Below are positions 43,383-52,529 of a DNA stretch of 64,000 nt, piece after piece (the stretch's first letter is position 1; each line of letters opens with the position of its first letter). The stretch is from positions 1,020,175-1,084,174 of the forward strand of contig NZ_CP036425.1 of the NCBI RefSeq assembly GCF_007747445.1, in the 5' to 3' direction. This DNA comes from Poriferisphaera corsica (GTDB lineage: Bacteria; Planctomycetota; Phycisphaerae; Phycisphaerales; Phycisphaeraceae). The notes beneath the pieces are model-generated. The model had not been told where the DNA came from. It ran no database searches and saw only the letters and a program-made list of their open reading frames with translations. Both the position numbers and the translations under genes were made by a program.

Positions 43383-45560
43383 ATGCAAAATAAATATAAA
43401 TGCTATCCAGTTAATAAGATACTTTTAGGGATGTTGGCTGCGGGCATGCTATGCGGTACTTCATTTGCGGCTGCTCCCAGCCATATGGATTTATTGGTTG
43501 GGCAAGCTCATTCAGAAGCTGATGGTGGGCGATTGGGTGGTTATGCTTACGATGCTAATACGGGAAACTTTTGGTTGGCGACATTTGGTACCGCTGCCGG
43601 AGTGCGACAGTATGATTCTGCAGCAGATGATTCCGAAACATATGTGACGCCAACAGATATTGAGTTGTTCAACCGCGCTTCCGATGTTTCGGGTGGCCTG
43701 ACGAGTGCTAATAACAGCGGTAACACCTACTTATTCAGCATGCTGTTGAATCCTAAAGAGGTGACTCGCAACGGTGTTATATATCAAGCGGGTGAGTTGG
43801 GTGTGTTAATCAATTACTCAGATGTGAAAGAAGACGGCCTTACACTGCGCCCTGAATGGGGTAAAGCAGTCATGGCATATGATCTTCGTAAGATCGGTAG
43901 TGCGACGACTAAAACGCCTGACCGTGCGAATGCTCAAACTGGTGCGCCTGATGGCTCTGTGTATGGTGCGACAGGTGTTACTGATTGGAATGATGCATTC
44001 GGTGTTATTGCGACAAATAACGATTTTACGAACGCATCGATTGATTCCGATTATGAAAAAAGGCCATACATTGCAAGACAGTTCGCTTGGTCGAGTAGTG
44101 GTAAATCAATCTATATTTCTAATCACGGTAATCGTGAAAAAGGTGGCGGAATATATCGTTTAAATGTTGAAACGAATGAGTTGAATCATGTGGTAACGGT
44201 GGGGGCCGATTCCAGTAGTACGTACTACGCTGAGCCGAGTGTCGTGCATACCAGTGTTCGTGATTTCGGTGCTGGCGAAGGGGCTGGTGACCAAGTGATC
44301 ATCAGCGGTGCAGCAGATAACGGCAATGCAAATGGCATCAGCTATTTTGTTGATGGTGAGTCTGGTGCTAGTGATGTCAAAACATTGGTTTCAGGGGAAG
44401 ATTTGCTTGCGTTCACGGAACGTGATGATACAAGGCTTTGGGCTTCAACGGCTGATACTGAAGGTAATCTATATTTTGTCGAAGGCAAAGGTGGCAATAT
44501 CTTTAAGTTGGATCAAGCTGGCCGCCTGATTAGTATCGCTAATAAAGCTCAGTTGTCTATATTCAACAAAACAAATGGTGGTAAGTATTACAGTAATAGT
44601 GGTAATGCAACCCGGCTTCAATTGCGAGAGATTGATGGTGGTGATTTACAGCTCATGACTCGTACAAATAACACGTTTGTTACCGGCGTCACGATTGGTA
44701 AAAGTGGCGATTTAAATCAAGACGGACAAATCAACGTAGCGGATACAAATTTCTTTAAAACTCAGTATGAACAGGTAGATGCTGCGAGCCTGATTGTCGG
44801 CAGTGATGAATATCTACATTATATTTCAGCAGATTTAAACGGCACGGCAGATTTTGATCGAAAGACAGGTGTGCTTGCTAGCCACGCGGTAACAAACAAA
44901 GACATGGATGTATTGCGTCAATTTATCAACCTGCGTGCAGGCGACACAAACTGGGATTTCAAAGTTGATATTTCTGATTTCGAAACATTGCGGAGCAATT
45001 TCGATCCAACAGCAACAGATAAGTCATGGTTTGATGGTAATTACAACTACAACACGAATGGTGCTGTCGACATAGCTGATTTTGAAGCGTTACGTGCTTC
45101 ATTCAATCCTGCGGATTCTTACGAGACAGAAGTGGCAGTTACATCAGATGTTGTTACGACTCAAGCGAATACCCCAGTGTTTGCTGCGGCAGAATCGGAG
45201 GATCTCTCAATTGAAATTACTGCCGATGGTACAGTGAACCTAGTTGGTAATGCATCATTCACCAGCTTTCAAATCGTTGGTGACGCAGACAGTGTTGTTG
45301 AGAGCAATTTCATTCCTGTAGCCGGCATGTTTGAGACGTCAGGTGATAAGTTTGTTGGTGGTTTGGGTTTCGCACCAGTAGCTCTGGATGGCCGTCTTTC
45401 ATTAGGGCAGATCTACAATATTGATTTGGATTTGCGAGATTTAGTTTTCAGCTACAACGGCAATCTTGTCGGCGAGGTCACTTATCTCATACCTGAACCT
45501 TCAGCGGTCATGATGCTCATGGCAAGTTCATTGTTACTACTACGTCGCAAGCAAGCATAG
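43383..45560 (+). CDS. Exported PEP-CTERM protein with EF-hand/dockerin-like repeats
   Basis: 725 residues. The start at 43383 is chosen for GGAGAGG just upstream; the frame is open 14 codons further up to a TTG. A signal peptide (about 1-33), a long beta-rich domain (about 35-445) with repeated YAYDANTGNFW-like units suggesting a propeller, then calcium-loop repeats: DLNQDGQINVAD, DTNWDFKVDISDFETLR and YNTNGAVDIADFEALR. The C-terminus is a PEP-CTERM sorting tag (IPEPSAVMMLMASSLLLLRRKQA), so exosortase processing and surface display are expected, though no exosortase lies here. The Fur-like palindrome upstream hints at iron control. The substrate is unknown. Confidence 0.88.
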   Translation: MQNKYKCYPVNKILLGMLAAGMLCGTSFAAAPSHMDLLVGQAHSEADGGRLGGYAYDANTGNFWLATFGTAAGVRQYDSAADDSETYVTPTDIELFNRASDVSGGLTSANNSGNTYLFSMLLNPKEVTRNGVIYQAGELGVLINYSDVKEDGLTLRPEWGKAVMAYDLRKIGSATTKTPDRANAQTGAPDGSVYGATGVTDWNDAFGVIATNNDFTNASIDSDYEKRPYIARQFAWSSSGKSIYISNHGNREKGGGIYRLNVETNELNHVVTVGADSSSTYYAEPSVVHTSVRDFGAGEGAGDQVIISGAADNGNANGISYFVDGESGASDVKTLVSGEDLLAFTERDDTRLWASTADTEGNLYFVEGKGGNIFKLDQAGRLISIANKAQLSIFNKTNGGKYYSNSGNATRLQLREIDGGDLQLMTRTNNTFVTGVTIGKSGDLNQDGQINVADTNFFKTQYEQVDAASLIVGSDEYLHYISADLNGTADFDRKTGVLASHAVTNKDMDVLRQFINLRAGDTNWDFKVDISDFETLRSNFDPTATDKSWFDGNYNYNTNGAVDIADFEALRASFNPADSYETEVAVTSDVVTTQANTPVFAAAESEDLSIEITADGTVNLVGNASFTSFQIVGDADSVVESNFIPVAGMFETSGDKFVGGLGFAPVALDGRLSLGQIYNIDLDLRDLVFSYNGNLVGEVTYLIPEPSAVMMLMASSLLLLRRKQA

Positions 45561-45630
45561 AGATTCTACTCCACCACATTCATCGTACATGTGCGTCTCT
45601 TCTTACCATATTCGCACAGTAAGAATAAGC

Positions 45631-46356
45631 ATGAAAACTAACAAAGATAATACTAAGTACGCCATGACCACCCTTAATCGTAGTGGTCATGGCTTTACAC
45701 TTATCGAATTGCTAATTGTAATTTCGATTTTAGCTGTGCTTATTGGCCTGTTAATGCCTGCTCTGAGAAAATCCAGAATCAAAGCTCAGCAGGTAGTCTG
45801 TATGAGTAATCTTAAGCAGATCTATACTGTCGGGCATTCCTATGTTGTGGATTTTGATGGATTCTGGCCTGGCTCTTATATATTGGGTGCTTTTAGCTAT
45901 CGTCAGGCACCTGGTAATAAAACATCAAATGATCCAAGGGCATTGCCTGAGACTTTCGGTTTGCCTGCAATCTTTGATCAGCAGGGCTATATGGATGGTC
46001 ATGATTCAACGTGGATTTGTCCTTCTCAAGTAGATCCATTTGTGTCATATGGCAATACATACATGTTTTATGCTCATTTCTCTGTGCGATCTAATGGTGA
46101 GATAAGAGATCTGTTTGGTAAGAAAAGATTCTACAACGTTCAGCGTGAAGAATTAAAGAAGGGTTTAGAAAGGCAAATGATCGTAATGGATAATTTTACA
46201 CTCAAACCCGGACTGACTGGTTTTAGAGGTCCATTCCGTGGATATACAGTGCCGTACAAAGAGCAGGTTTGGCCACATCCATCTGGTAATGAAGCAAAGA
46301 AATATGGCTCCAACGTGCTATACGTTACCGGCCATGTAGGTCAAAAGATAAAATAA
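45631..46356 (+). CDS. Type II secretion-type pseudopilin
   Basis: About 241 residues. The prepilin cleavage and methylation motif GFTLIELLIVISILAVLIGLLMPALRKSR lies near the N-terminus, followed by a soluble domain with two Cys (near VVCMSN and WICPSQ) and HPSGN/VTGHVG near the end, as in the pseudopilins common in planctomycetes. The start is uncertain: ATG 45631 gives a 20-residue leader; 45589 and 45664 are also possible. It follows the PEP-CTERM gene by 70 bases on the same strand with no terminator between, so the two are probably co-transcribed. Confidence 0.82.
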   Translation: MKTNKDNTKYAMTTLNRSGHGFTLIELLIVISILAVLIGLLMPALRKSRIKAQQVVCMSNLKQIYTVGHSYVVDFDGFWPGSYILGAFSYRQAPGNKTSNDPRALPETFGLPAIFDQQGYMDGHDSTWICPSQVDPFVSYGNTYMFYAHFSVRSNGEIRDLFGKKRFYNVQREELKKGLERQMIVMDNFTLKPGLTGFRGPFRGYTVPYKEQVWPHPSGNEAKKYGSNVLYVTGHVGQKIK

Positions 46357-46387
46357 AACAGGGTCGTGTAGACCCTGTTTTATTTTA
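46349..46387. terminator. Bidirectional terminator
   Basis: A perfect stem of about 16 bases: ATAAAACAGGGTC pairs with GACCCTGTTTTAT around GTGTA, with A-rich and T-rich arms on either side. It overlaps the pseudopilin stop codon and lies between convergent genes, so it can serve both strands. Confidence 0.92.
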
Positions 46388-46403
46388 TCTAATAAGAATA
46401 AAT

Positions 46404-47180
46404 TTATTGTGTGGGAATGTATTCGTATTCAATTGAAATTATCCCGACAATTTGAGTACGTAAATATGTGGTATGTATCATGGAGTTGCTAGGATCAGAA
46501 TCAACAATATAGCTCATTGCAGATTCAATATAGGTAGGCAATTGAAAGTTTATTTGACCATAACCGATAAAATCAGCGATGTTTCCAAAAGTCTTGCTGC
46601 CTGACAACGTGGATCCTAGATTGGTACCACTCTCATACTTGTAAGTGACAAAAAAATCACCATCTTCTAAATCCCCTTCAATGGGAGGTAGATTTATCAT
46701 TGATTGTTTTTTACGATAATTACCTAGATTTGAGGAAAACCCAATTTCTGGTGACTTTAACCTGAAAACTAAGTGCGTAAAGAGCGGGCCAGATAATTCT
46801 TGTATTTCGGTTTCATCAATCCATTCCGAGAATTCTTCACTAATTCCGATATAACTGTCTACAACAGGGTTAGTAACAGTAAGAGAATATGTTATTTTCA
46901 CATCTTTAAGGTCACCCAGACTGGGATCAAATCTTGTAACTCCTACATCTAGTGTATTGAAGTCGTCTCTCAGATCAATAATTGGATAATTCCCTGTGTC
47001 TTTACTCCAGCCTTCAAAAAATATTGGTTCACCACCCCAAGTCCAATCTCCAACAATCGGTTGGCCGACCGTAGTTGAATATACAATAAATTCACTAGTT
47101 TCAGCATTGATATATGTATTCATGTTTAATAGTAATGATGCGAAAAAAGTGTACTTAAATTTAATAAAGTAATTAATCAT
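46404..47180 (-). CDS. Exported protein of unknown function, AT-rich
   Basis: 258 residues with a signal peptide (about 1-26). The mature part is beta-rich with no cysteine and carries WTWGGEPIFFEGWSKD, VTRFDPSLGDLKDVKITYSLTV and a C-terminal IISIEYEYIPTQ. The FDPSLG..KDV.I pattern resembles choice-of-anchor surface domains that usually end in a PEP-CTERM tag; here the frame stops right after YIPTQ, where such a tag would begin. It may be a truncated or freely secreted variant. Codon and base use are clearly more AT-rich than the neighbours, which suggests transfer or low expression. Confidence 0.6.
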   Translation of the reverse strand: MINYFIKFKYTFFASLLLNMNTYINAETSEFIVYSTTVGQPIVGDWTWGGEPIFFEGWSKDTGNYPIIDLRDDFNTLDVGVTRFDPSLGDLKDVKITYSLTVTNPVVDSYIGISEEFSEWIDETEIQELSGPLFTHLVFRLKSPEIGFSSNLGNYRKKQSMINLPPIEGDLEDGDFFVTYKYESGTNLGSTLSGSKTFGNIADFIGYGQINFQLPTYIESAMSYIVDSDPSNSMIHTTYLRTQIVGIISIEYEYIPTQ

Positions 47181-47780
47181 ATAATTAGAATCCCTTTCTA
47201 TGTGAAAATAGTAGTGTTACGCATATTTATATACAATTAACTAAATATACTTGCAAGTGATAATCAGTTTCAATATCATATAGGCGGCAATATTTTTATT
47301 AATATTTTTAGATAAAGTATTGTTATTAAATAGAATACGATTTGTATATAAATTTAGTTATTTTTTTGTATTAAATTGTTGGGTAACCCAACTGCCTTTA
47401 ATCAATTGTTAACGACCAAATCACTAAATATATGAATCCTAATATGTTCTCTTTTGATAAGAGAATATTTGGCCAATCTTATAGGATAGTTTTTATATAA
47501 ATGAAAATACTAATAACTATGTAATACCATTAAATGCGTAAGTTGATTCAAAAATAATTTAATAAAAATTATGAATTGAATTTGCTTAATTTTTACACGT
47601 TTGTCGTGCTTTAATAGGCTTGTCGGGGTTTGTAAAAAAGTAATTGGTGTCATTGATACGGTGAAGCAGATATACGATGCGTGAGCTTCATCTCGTGGAT
47701 ATGAATTAATAATTAAGTGAGATTGTAGTTGCATCTGCAATTTCGGTATCACACAAACTTATTTCTAGGATCAAAGAGAT
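47181..47780. other. AT-rich divergent intergenic region
   Basis: 600 bases, strongly AT-rich, between two divergent exported-protein genes. It holds the perfect 15-base palindrome at 47378-47392. No open frame is credible and no RNA gene was recognised. Confidence 0.45.
47378..47392. promoter_or_regulatory. 15-base palindrome, candidate operator
   Basis: GTTGGGTAACCCAAC is a perfect 7-1-7 inverted repeat, GC-rich against its AT-rich surroundings. It lies 198 bases before the minus-strand gene start and 389 bases before the plus-strand one. The shape fits a dimeric regulator; which one is unknown. Confidence 0.45.
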
Positions 47781-48674
47781 ATGAAGAAAAATCTATTACT
47801 AACAATTTTGGTTGCGACGGTATTGGCAACGATGTCCACTCATTTGGCAGCAAATGATTCGGCCGGCAAAACGTTTTATGAGCGAGGGATGCAACACGTA
47901 GCGGCAACAGAATACGTACAAGCAGCAGAAGCGTTCAAGGCAGCATACAAAGCTGAACCTGAGAATATGTCATACAAAAAGCAGTACTCAAAACTGCACA
48001 ATATTACGCGCATGCAAACGCTGATCCAAGATGAGGAAAGTAACGAAAAATGGTTCCGTTACGCAAAATCACTGCGCATTTTCTATACCAATAACAACGA
48101 TGCATCTCGATTGATTGCCCTCTGCCAACAGATGCGGGAACGTGATCCTTCGATAACGACAACGAATATTTTGTCTGAAGCACTCATCAAAGTCGGTGAA
48201 TATCAGGAAGCTGAGAATCTTCTAGCATCGATATCACCTGAAGAGGCATCGAGAATAACGCTTGTTTTGCAGGGGTTGGCTGCGGCACACTTGAACAAGA
48301 CAGATCATGCAGAGGCCACATTGGTAGATCTAGCAGAGAATGAATCTGTGAGTATGGGCTTGTTGTTTCGTATAGCGAGGCTACAAGCGCTATTAGGGCA
48401 TCATGCAGACGCATCTGAGAGCATGGCGACAATCTTAAAGGCAGCACACCCAAAATCACATGCTGGATTAAAACGAGTCGTGAATAACACGCTTGAATTC
48501 CAACCACTATTAACCGACGTCGAATTTGTTCAAGCACTTGCTACAAAATCCGAAAAACCGGAAAAAGAAGATGACTGCGCAACGTGCCCTAACCGTTCTA
48601 CATGCAAGGAGCGCGCAGAGAAAGAGTCATGCGACGGCGATGATGATTGTGATGGCCAGAGTTGCTCTGAATAG
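47781..48674 (+). CDS. Exported TPR protein with cysteine-rich tail
   Basis: 297 residues. A signal peptide (about 1-24), helical repeat units (about 28-240: FYERGMQHVAATEYVQAAEAFKAAYKAEPEN and following) and a C-terminal cluster of seven cysteines within acidic sequence (CATCPNRSTCKERAEKESC then CDGDDDCDGQSC, about 264-295). The helical part should mediate protein contacts in the periplasm. The tail could form disulphides or bind metal. I know no family with this exact tail. AGAGAT precedes the ATG. The right-hand hairpin (48707-48740) probably ends the transcript. Confidence 0.7.
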   Translation: MKKNLLLTILVATVLATMSTHLAANDSAGKTFYERGMQHVAATEYVQAAEAFKAAYKAEPENMSYKKQYSKLHNITRMQTLIQDEESNEKWFRYAKSLRIFYTNNNDASRLIALCQQMRERDPSITTTNILSEALIKVGEYQEAENLLASISPEEASRITLVLQGLAAAHLNKTDHAEATLVDLAENESVSMGLLFRIARLQALLGHHADASESMATILKAAHPKSHAGLKRVVNNTLEFQPLLTDVEFVQALATKSEKPEKEDDCATCPNRSTCKERAEKESCDGDDDCDGQSCSE

Positions 48675-48706
48675 ATAAAGCGTATTACGTGAATAGAACT
48701 TGCTGT

Positions 48707-48740
48707 CACACGTCTCACATGATTTTCTGTGAGGCGTGTG
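48707..48740 (+). terminator. Hairpin after the TPR gene
   Basis: CACACGTCTCACA (48707-48719) pairs with TGTGAGGCGTGTG (48728-48740) over 13 bases with one T-G pair. The tract behind it (CTTTATAT) is only partly T-rich. Confidence 0.65.
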
Positions 48741-48788
48741 CTTTATATACCTAACGCGATGGGGTCATACGATTGGTAGATGAAAATA

Positions 48789-48896
<108 letters not shown>

Positions 48897-48942
48897 TTTC
48901 ATTTGAACAAAATACTCCCTCTCACTCACGGGTCAAGCTCAC

Positions 48943-49245
48943 TCAGGCGCTTTGACCATTCTGTGGATTATCCGTGGGTGACTTTTCCTTCTCATTGCCC
49001 GTCATGTCCATCTGCTGACCGCTTTGCTGATTGTCGATCCGTGGCTGGCTTTGGCTTGCCGGATCAATGTCGTCCTCAATGCCCGCAAGTCCCTTCTTGA
49101 ACTCGACAATTCCCTGGCCCATCTTTTTGCCAATCTCAGGCAGGCGGCGACCAAACAGTAGTACCCCGATCAATGCCAATATCAAGATTTCTTGCCAACC
49201 AATTTGGCCGAAAAATCCCATCGTTACTACTGTATTCCATTCCAT
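48943..49245 (-). CDS. tatA: Twin-arginine translocase subunit TatA/TatE
   Basis: 100 residues. The N-terminal membrane helix and hinge FGQIGWQEILILALIGVLLFGRRLPEIGKKMGQGIVEFKKGL is diagnostic; the FG hinge and amphipathic helix are intact. The acidic, Gln/Ser/Asp-rich tail (about 55-100) is disordered. It would form the pore ring for export of folded proteins; tatB/tatC are not in the window. The start at 49245 is chosen for AGGA eight bases upstream, leaving a short extra N-terminus (MEWNTVVT) before the usual MGFFG. Confidence 0.93.
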   Translation of the reverse strand: MEWNTVVTMGFFGQIGWQEILILALIGVLLFGRRLPEIGKKMGQGIVEFKKGLAGIEDDIDPASQSQPRIDNQQSGQQMDMTGNEKEKSPTDNPQNGQSA

Positions 49246-49375
49246 GATTTGCGTCCTATTTGATATCCCCAACTCTTATTCAACGTCTTCCCAGCTGCCA
49301 TTATTGCATCTAACCACTCAGCCAGCCAGTCTTTTACGTTTTACGCCCTCACAGCAGGCTCGTAAAGCCGCCCCC

Positions 49376-49412
49376 TTTAAAAAGACGGCCTGTCGTCTCC
49401 TTCAGGCCGTCT
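49376..49412 (-). terminator. Terminator after fabF
   Basis: On the minus strand AAGACGGCCTG (49412-49402) pairs perfectly with CAGGCCGTCTT (49391-49381) and runs into T (49380-49376). Confidence 0.92.
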
Positions 49413-49470
49413 TGCTATTTCTTTTTCATCGGCTCTTTCAAGCCAAGTCCCCCATTCATTGTTTTTGGTC

Positions 49471-50706
49471 TTAAATCTTGCCGATTGCCAATGAGGTATT
49501 GTGCCCACCAAATCCAAAGCTGTTGCTCAGGGCATAAGTGATTTCTTTTTCGCGTGCTTCGTTAGGCACGTAATCAAGATCGCATTCATCTTCAGGATTT
49601 TCAAGGTTGATTGTTGGAGGCATCACGTCGTTCTTTACCGCCAAAGCTGTTGCAATGGCCTCAATGCCGCCCGACGCACCTAGTAGGTGCCCCGTCATGC
49701 TCTTGGTTGAACTGACAGACAGCTTGTATGCGTCTTCACCGAACGTTCGCTTGATCGCCCGTGTTTCAGCAACATCGCCTAAGCCGGTGCTTGTACCGTG
49801 AGCATTGATGTAATCAATGTCATTGGTCGTGATCCCAGCATCTTTCAATGCGTATTCCATCGCAAATGCAGCACCGCGGCCTTCTTCATCCGGAGCCGTG
49901 ATATGTATGCCGTCTGCCGATTGGCCATAGCCCAATAACTCAGCATGGATTTCAGCGCCACGTGCCTTCGCATGTTCATACTCTTCGAGTAAGACGATGC
50001 CAGCACCTTCGGAAAGCACAAACCCATCACGGTCTTTGTCGAATGGACGTGACGCGTGGGTAGGGTCATCGTTACGCTTTGACAAAGCTTTCAATGCAAT
50101 AAAGCAGCCCAAGCCAAGCGGCGTGACCGCAGCTTCTGAACCGCCACCAAGAATGACGTCGCATGAACCACGACGGATCATCTCGTAGCCTTCACCGATC
50201 GCGTGTGCAGCTGATGCACAAGCCGAGACTAATGCACAGTTAGGCCCACGTAATCCGTAATGGATCGACACGTTACCTGCTGCTGCGTTACACATCAGCT
50301 TCGGCACCATGAATGGGCTCAGGCGATCTGGTCCCTTTTCCATCAGCTTACGATGACCGTCTTCAAATTCCTTCATGCCACCAATACCAGACCCAATAAT
50401 AACGCCGCAGCGATATGGGTCTTCTTGATCGAAATCGATCCCTGAATCATTGACCGCATCGATCGACGCATTCATTGCGTACTGTGCAAAACGGTCAAGA
50501 CGCTTTGCAGCACGACGGTCAAGGTGATCACCCCCATCATATTTTGTGATCTCGCCAGCAATCTTCGTTGAGTATTTCGTTGTATCGAATTTCTCAATCT
50601 TTTTGATACCGCTCTTGCCAGCAAGCAGGTCTTTCCAGACCCCATCGACGCTCGTACCTAGGCTTGTGACCCAGCCGAGCCCTGTTATGACTACACGTTT
50701 GCTCAT
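49471..50706 (-). CDS. fabF: 3-oxoacyl-ACP synthase II
   Basis: About 411 residues. The enzyme elongates acyl-ACP with malonyl-ACP in fatty-acid synthesis. The catalytic Cys-His-His set is present: Cys in SACASA (about 163), His in NAHGTSTG and His in KSMTGHLLGA. The C-terminal SNSFGFGGHN is typical. The start is taken at the second ATG (50706, MSKRVVITG), which matches the family; one three codons earlier is possible. It is the last fab gene of the minus-strand set, about 490 bases after acpP. Confidence 0.96.
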   Translation of the reverse strand: MSKRVVITGLGWVTSLGTSVDGVWKDLLAGKSGIKKIEKFDTTKYSTKIAGEITKYDGGDHLDRRAAKRLDRFAQYAMNASIDAVNDSGIDFDQEDPYRCGVIIGSGIGGMKEFEDGHRKLMEKGPDRLSPFMVPKLMCNAAAGNVSIHYGLRGPNCALVSACASAAHAIGEGYEMIRRGSCDVILGGGSEAAVTPLGLGCFIALKALSKRNDDPTHASRPFDKDRDGFVLSEGAGIVLLEEYEHAKARGAEIHAELLGYGQSADGIHITAPDEEGRGAAFAMEYALKDAGITTNDIDYINAHGTSTGLGDVAETRAIKRTFGEDAYKLSVSSTKSMTGHLLGASGGIEAIATALAVKNDVMPPTINLENPEDECDLDYVPNEAREKEITYALSNSFGFGGHNTSLAIGKI

Positions 50707-51198
50707 GCTTTGCATCTCGGATGCGTGTGAAACATTCTTAATCCCGCTTCGGTCCGCTCAAACTTCAGCAGGTCACATTTTCTCCGCAAGCGTTCTTCCG
50801 CTTGCGCCACTTAAATGTGTTCAACATTCAAACGTCTTCGACGTCTACTTCAGGCTGCTAGAACTCATACGAAATTCATACGGCTGCATGCCTGTGAACC
50901 AATCATTCTAAGCATACCCCGCCATATCGCCAACTTTTACCCCCTCATTCACCCTTTCCCCAAGTCTCATCAACCTGTTAATCCCGTCCCAATATGCCAC
51001 TCACCACTCCCCAAAGCCCCATCCAGCACCTTGACCCCATTTTGAAACACAGCACTGGCTGAGCAGCCCCTGTCACCTCCCTGCTTTCGCAGTTCTGCTC
51101 AGGTCCCGCTCAACCAGCGCTGCACAATTTCCCAATTTTCGCGACGGGCCATGACGCCCGCTGCTCTTCTCCCCCACTCTCAAACTTCACACGGGAAA
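50707..51198. other. Long fabF-acpP spacer with hairpin
   Basis: Unusually long for acpP-fabF. It contains the perfect hairpin CGCAAGCG/CGCTTGCG (50785-50806, six-base loop) 80 bases before fabF, and C-rich stretches near 50930-51060. No open frame is convincing. It may hold a separate fabF promoter, or a control hairpin for the fabF message. Confidence 0.45.
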
Positions 51199-51441
51199 TT
51201 AGTCCATGTGTTGCTTGATGAATTCGATTGCCTGACCAACAGTCTGGATCTTTTCTGCGTCTTCGTCTGGAATGGAAGTCTCAAACTCGTCTTCAAACTC
51301 CATCACCAGCTCAACAGTGTCCAAGCTGTCTGCGTTCAAATCGTTCACGAAATTCGTGTCACGATTGATTTCGCCTTTATCCACGCCCATCTGTTCTGCA
51401 ACGATTGCGACTACTTTTTCTTCAATTTCTTTTTCGTCCAT
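51199..51441 (-). CDS. acpP: Acyl carrier protein
   Basis: 80 residues, acidic, four helices. The phosphopantetheine attachment serine is in [13 protein letters not shown] (Ser 39). It carries growing fatty acyl chains between the Fab enzymes. AGGAG stands six bases before the ATG. The size and the place between fabG and fabF are standard. Confidence 0.97.
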   Translation of the reverse strand: MDEKEIEEKVVAIVAEQMGVDKGEINRDTNFVNDLNADSLDTVELVMEFEDEFETSIPDEDAEKIQTVGQAIEFIKQHMD

Positions 51442-51624
51442 GATCGGCTCCTTGTTCCTGCACCGCAGGAGCGAGTAATTTATTTTTCTGGATCTGAAAA
51501 TTTCGGTCCAATAATGACTAACCGGGGAATATAGCGAGTTCCGGCCACTCTCTCAAGCCATTCCCTCACTTACACCTAACAATGCCCTCACCTCACCACC
51601 CCCCGAAACCCCACCACTTTACAA

Positions 51625-52374
51625 TTACATCATCGTCATCCCGCCGTCAACAGCCAACGTCTGACCCGTCACATAGCTCGCATCATCGCTCGCCAGAAAC
51701 GCCACAGCCGCCGCAATTTCATTCGGCTCACCCATCCGACCAACCGGGGTAACCTGCTTAACCATCGCCTTAATCGACTCAGGAAGCACATCTGTCATGT
51801 CTGTCGCGATAAAACCCGGAGCAACCACGTTCGCTGTGATCTTCTTGCTCGCAAGCTCTTTCGCAATCGTTTTCGTCAAACCACCCAACCCACTCTTCGC
51901 TGCTGCATAATTCGCCTGACCTGGATTACCAGTCAACCCTGCAACCGATGCAATGTTGATAATTCTTCCGAATTTTCCACGCATCATCGGCCGAAGTGCC
52001 GCGCGACATGCCACAAACACACTACGCAAGTTCGTATTGATCACCTCGTCAAACTCTTCATCCGTCATCCGAAGCAGCAAATTATCCCGCGTAATCCCAG
52101 CGTTATTTACCAAAATATCCAACCGTTTATGCTCATCAGCAACCGCTTCAATTAAAGCCGTTACTGCAGTACCATCGCTCATATCACAAGTCTTCACACT
52201 TGCTTCACCGCCCATGCTCTCAATCTCACCCTTAACTTCGTTTAGCAAACCCTCATTCCGCGCCACCAACACCACATGACGATCCTGTTTCGCCAACGCG
52301 AATGCAATCGCCTTGCCAATCCCTCGGCTTGCCCCCGTCACAACCGCCACACGCTTTCCTTCAAGTTTTGCCAT
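51625..52374 (-). CDS. fabG: 3-oxoacyl-ACP reductase
   Basis: A 249-residue short-chain dehydrogenase that reduces 3-oxoacyl-ACP with NADPH. The cofactor motif TGASRGIG (about 14-21), NNAG (about 89-92), the catalytic Ser in NIASVAG and YAAAK (about 155-159) are visible, and the end VTGQTLAVDGGMTMM is typical of FabG. It lies 180 bases upstream of acpP on the minus strand. The usual neighbour fabD is 3 kb further away, beyond the inserted lipoprotein genes. Confidence 0.95.
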   Translation of the reverse strand: MAKLEGKRVAVVTGASRGIGKAIAFALAKQDRHVVLVARNEGLLNEVKGEIESMGGEASVKTCDMSDGTAVTALIEAVADEHKRLDILVNNAGITRDNLLLRMTDEEFDEVINTNLRSVFVACRAALRPMMRGKFGRIINIASVAGLTGNPGQANYAAAKSGLGGLTKTIAKELASKKITANVVAPGFIATDMTDVLPESIKAMVKQVTPVGRMGEPNEIAAAVAFLASDDASYVTGQTLAVDGGMTMM

Positions 52375-52529
52375 CTCTGCATATTCCCTGCTACCAACGC
52401 CAAAGCGCGGCCGCGCTCTCGCGCGTCATTTCTGTCCTGTCCATACGTCAGCAAGCCGATTTTAGCCCCCTCCTCGTCGGCAAGCCCCCGTGGCTGTCAA
52501 CGTATCATATTGCGACAGATCATACACAA

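Noticed and set aside
47510..47752. Minus-strand 80-residue frame in the AT-rich gap
   Set aside because: Chance frame in AT-rich DNA overlapping the promoter region of the TPR gene.
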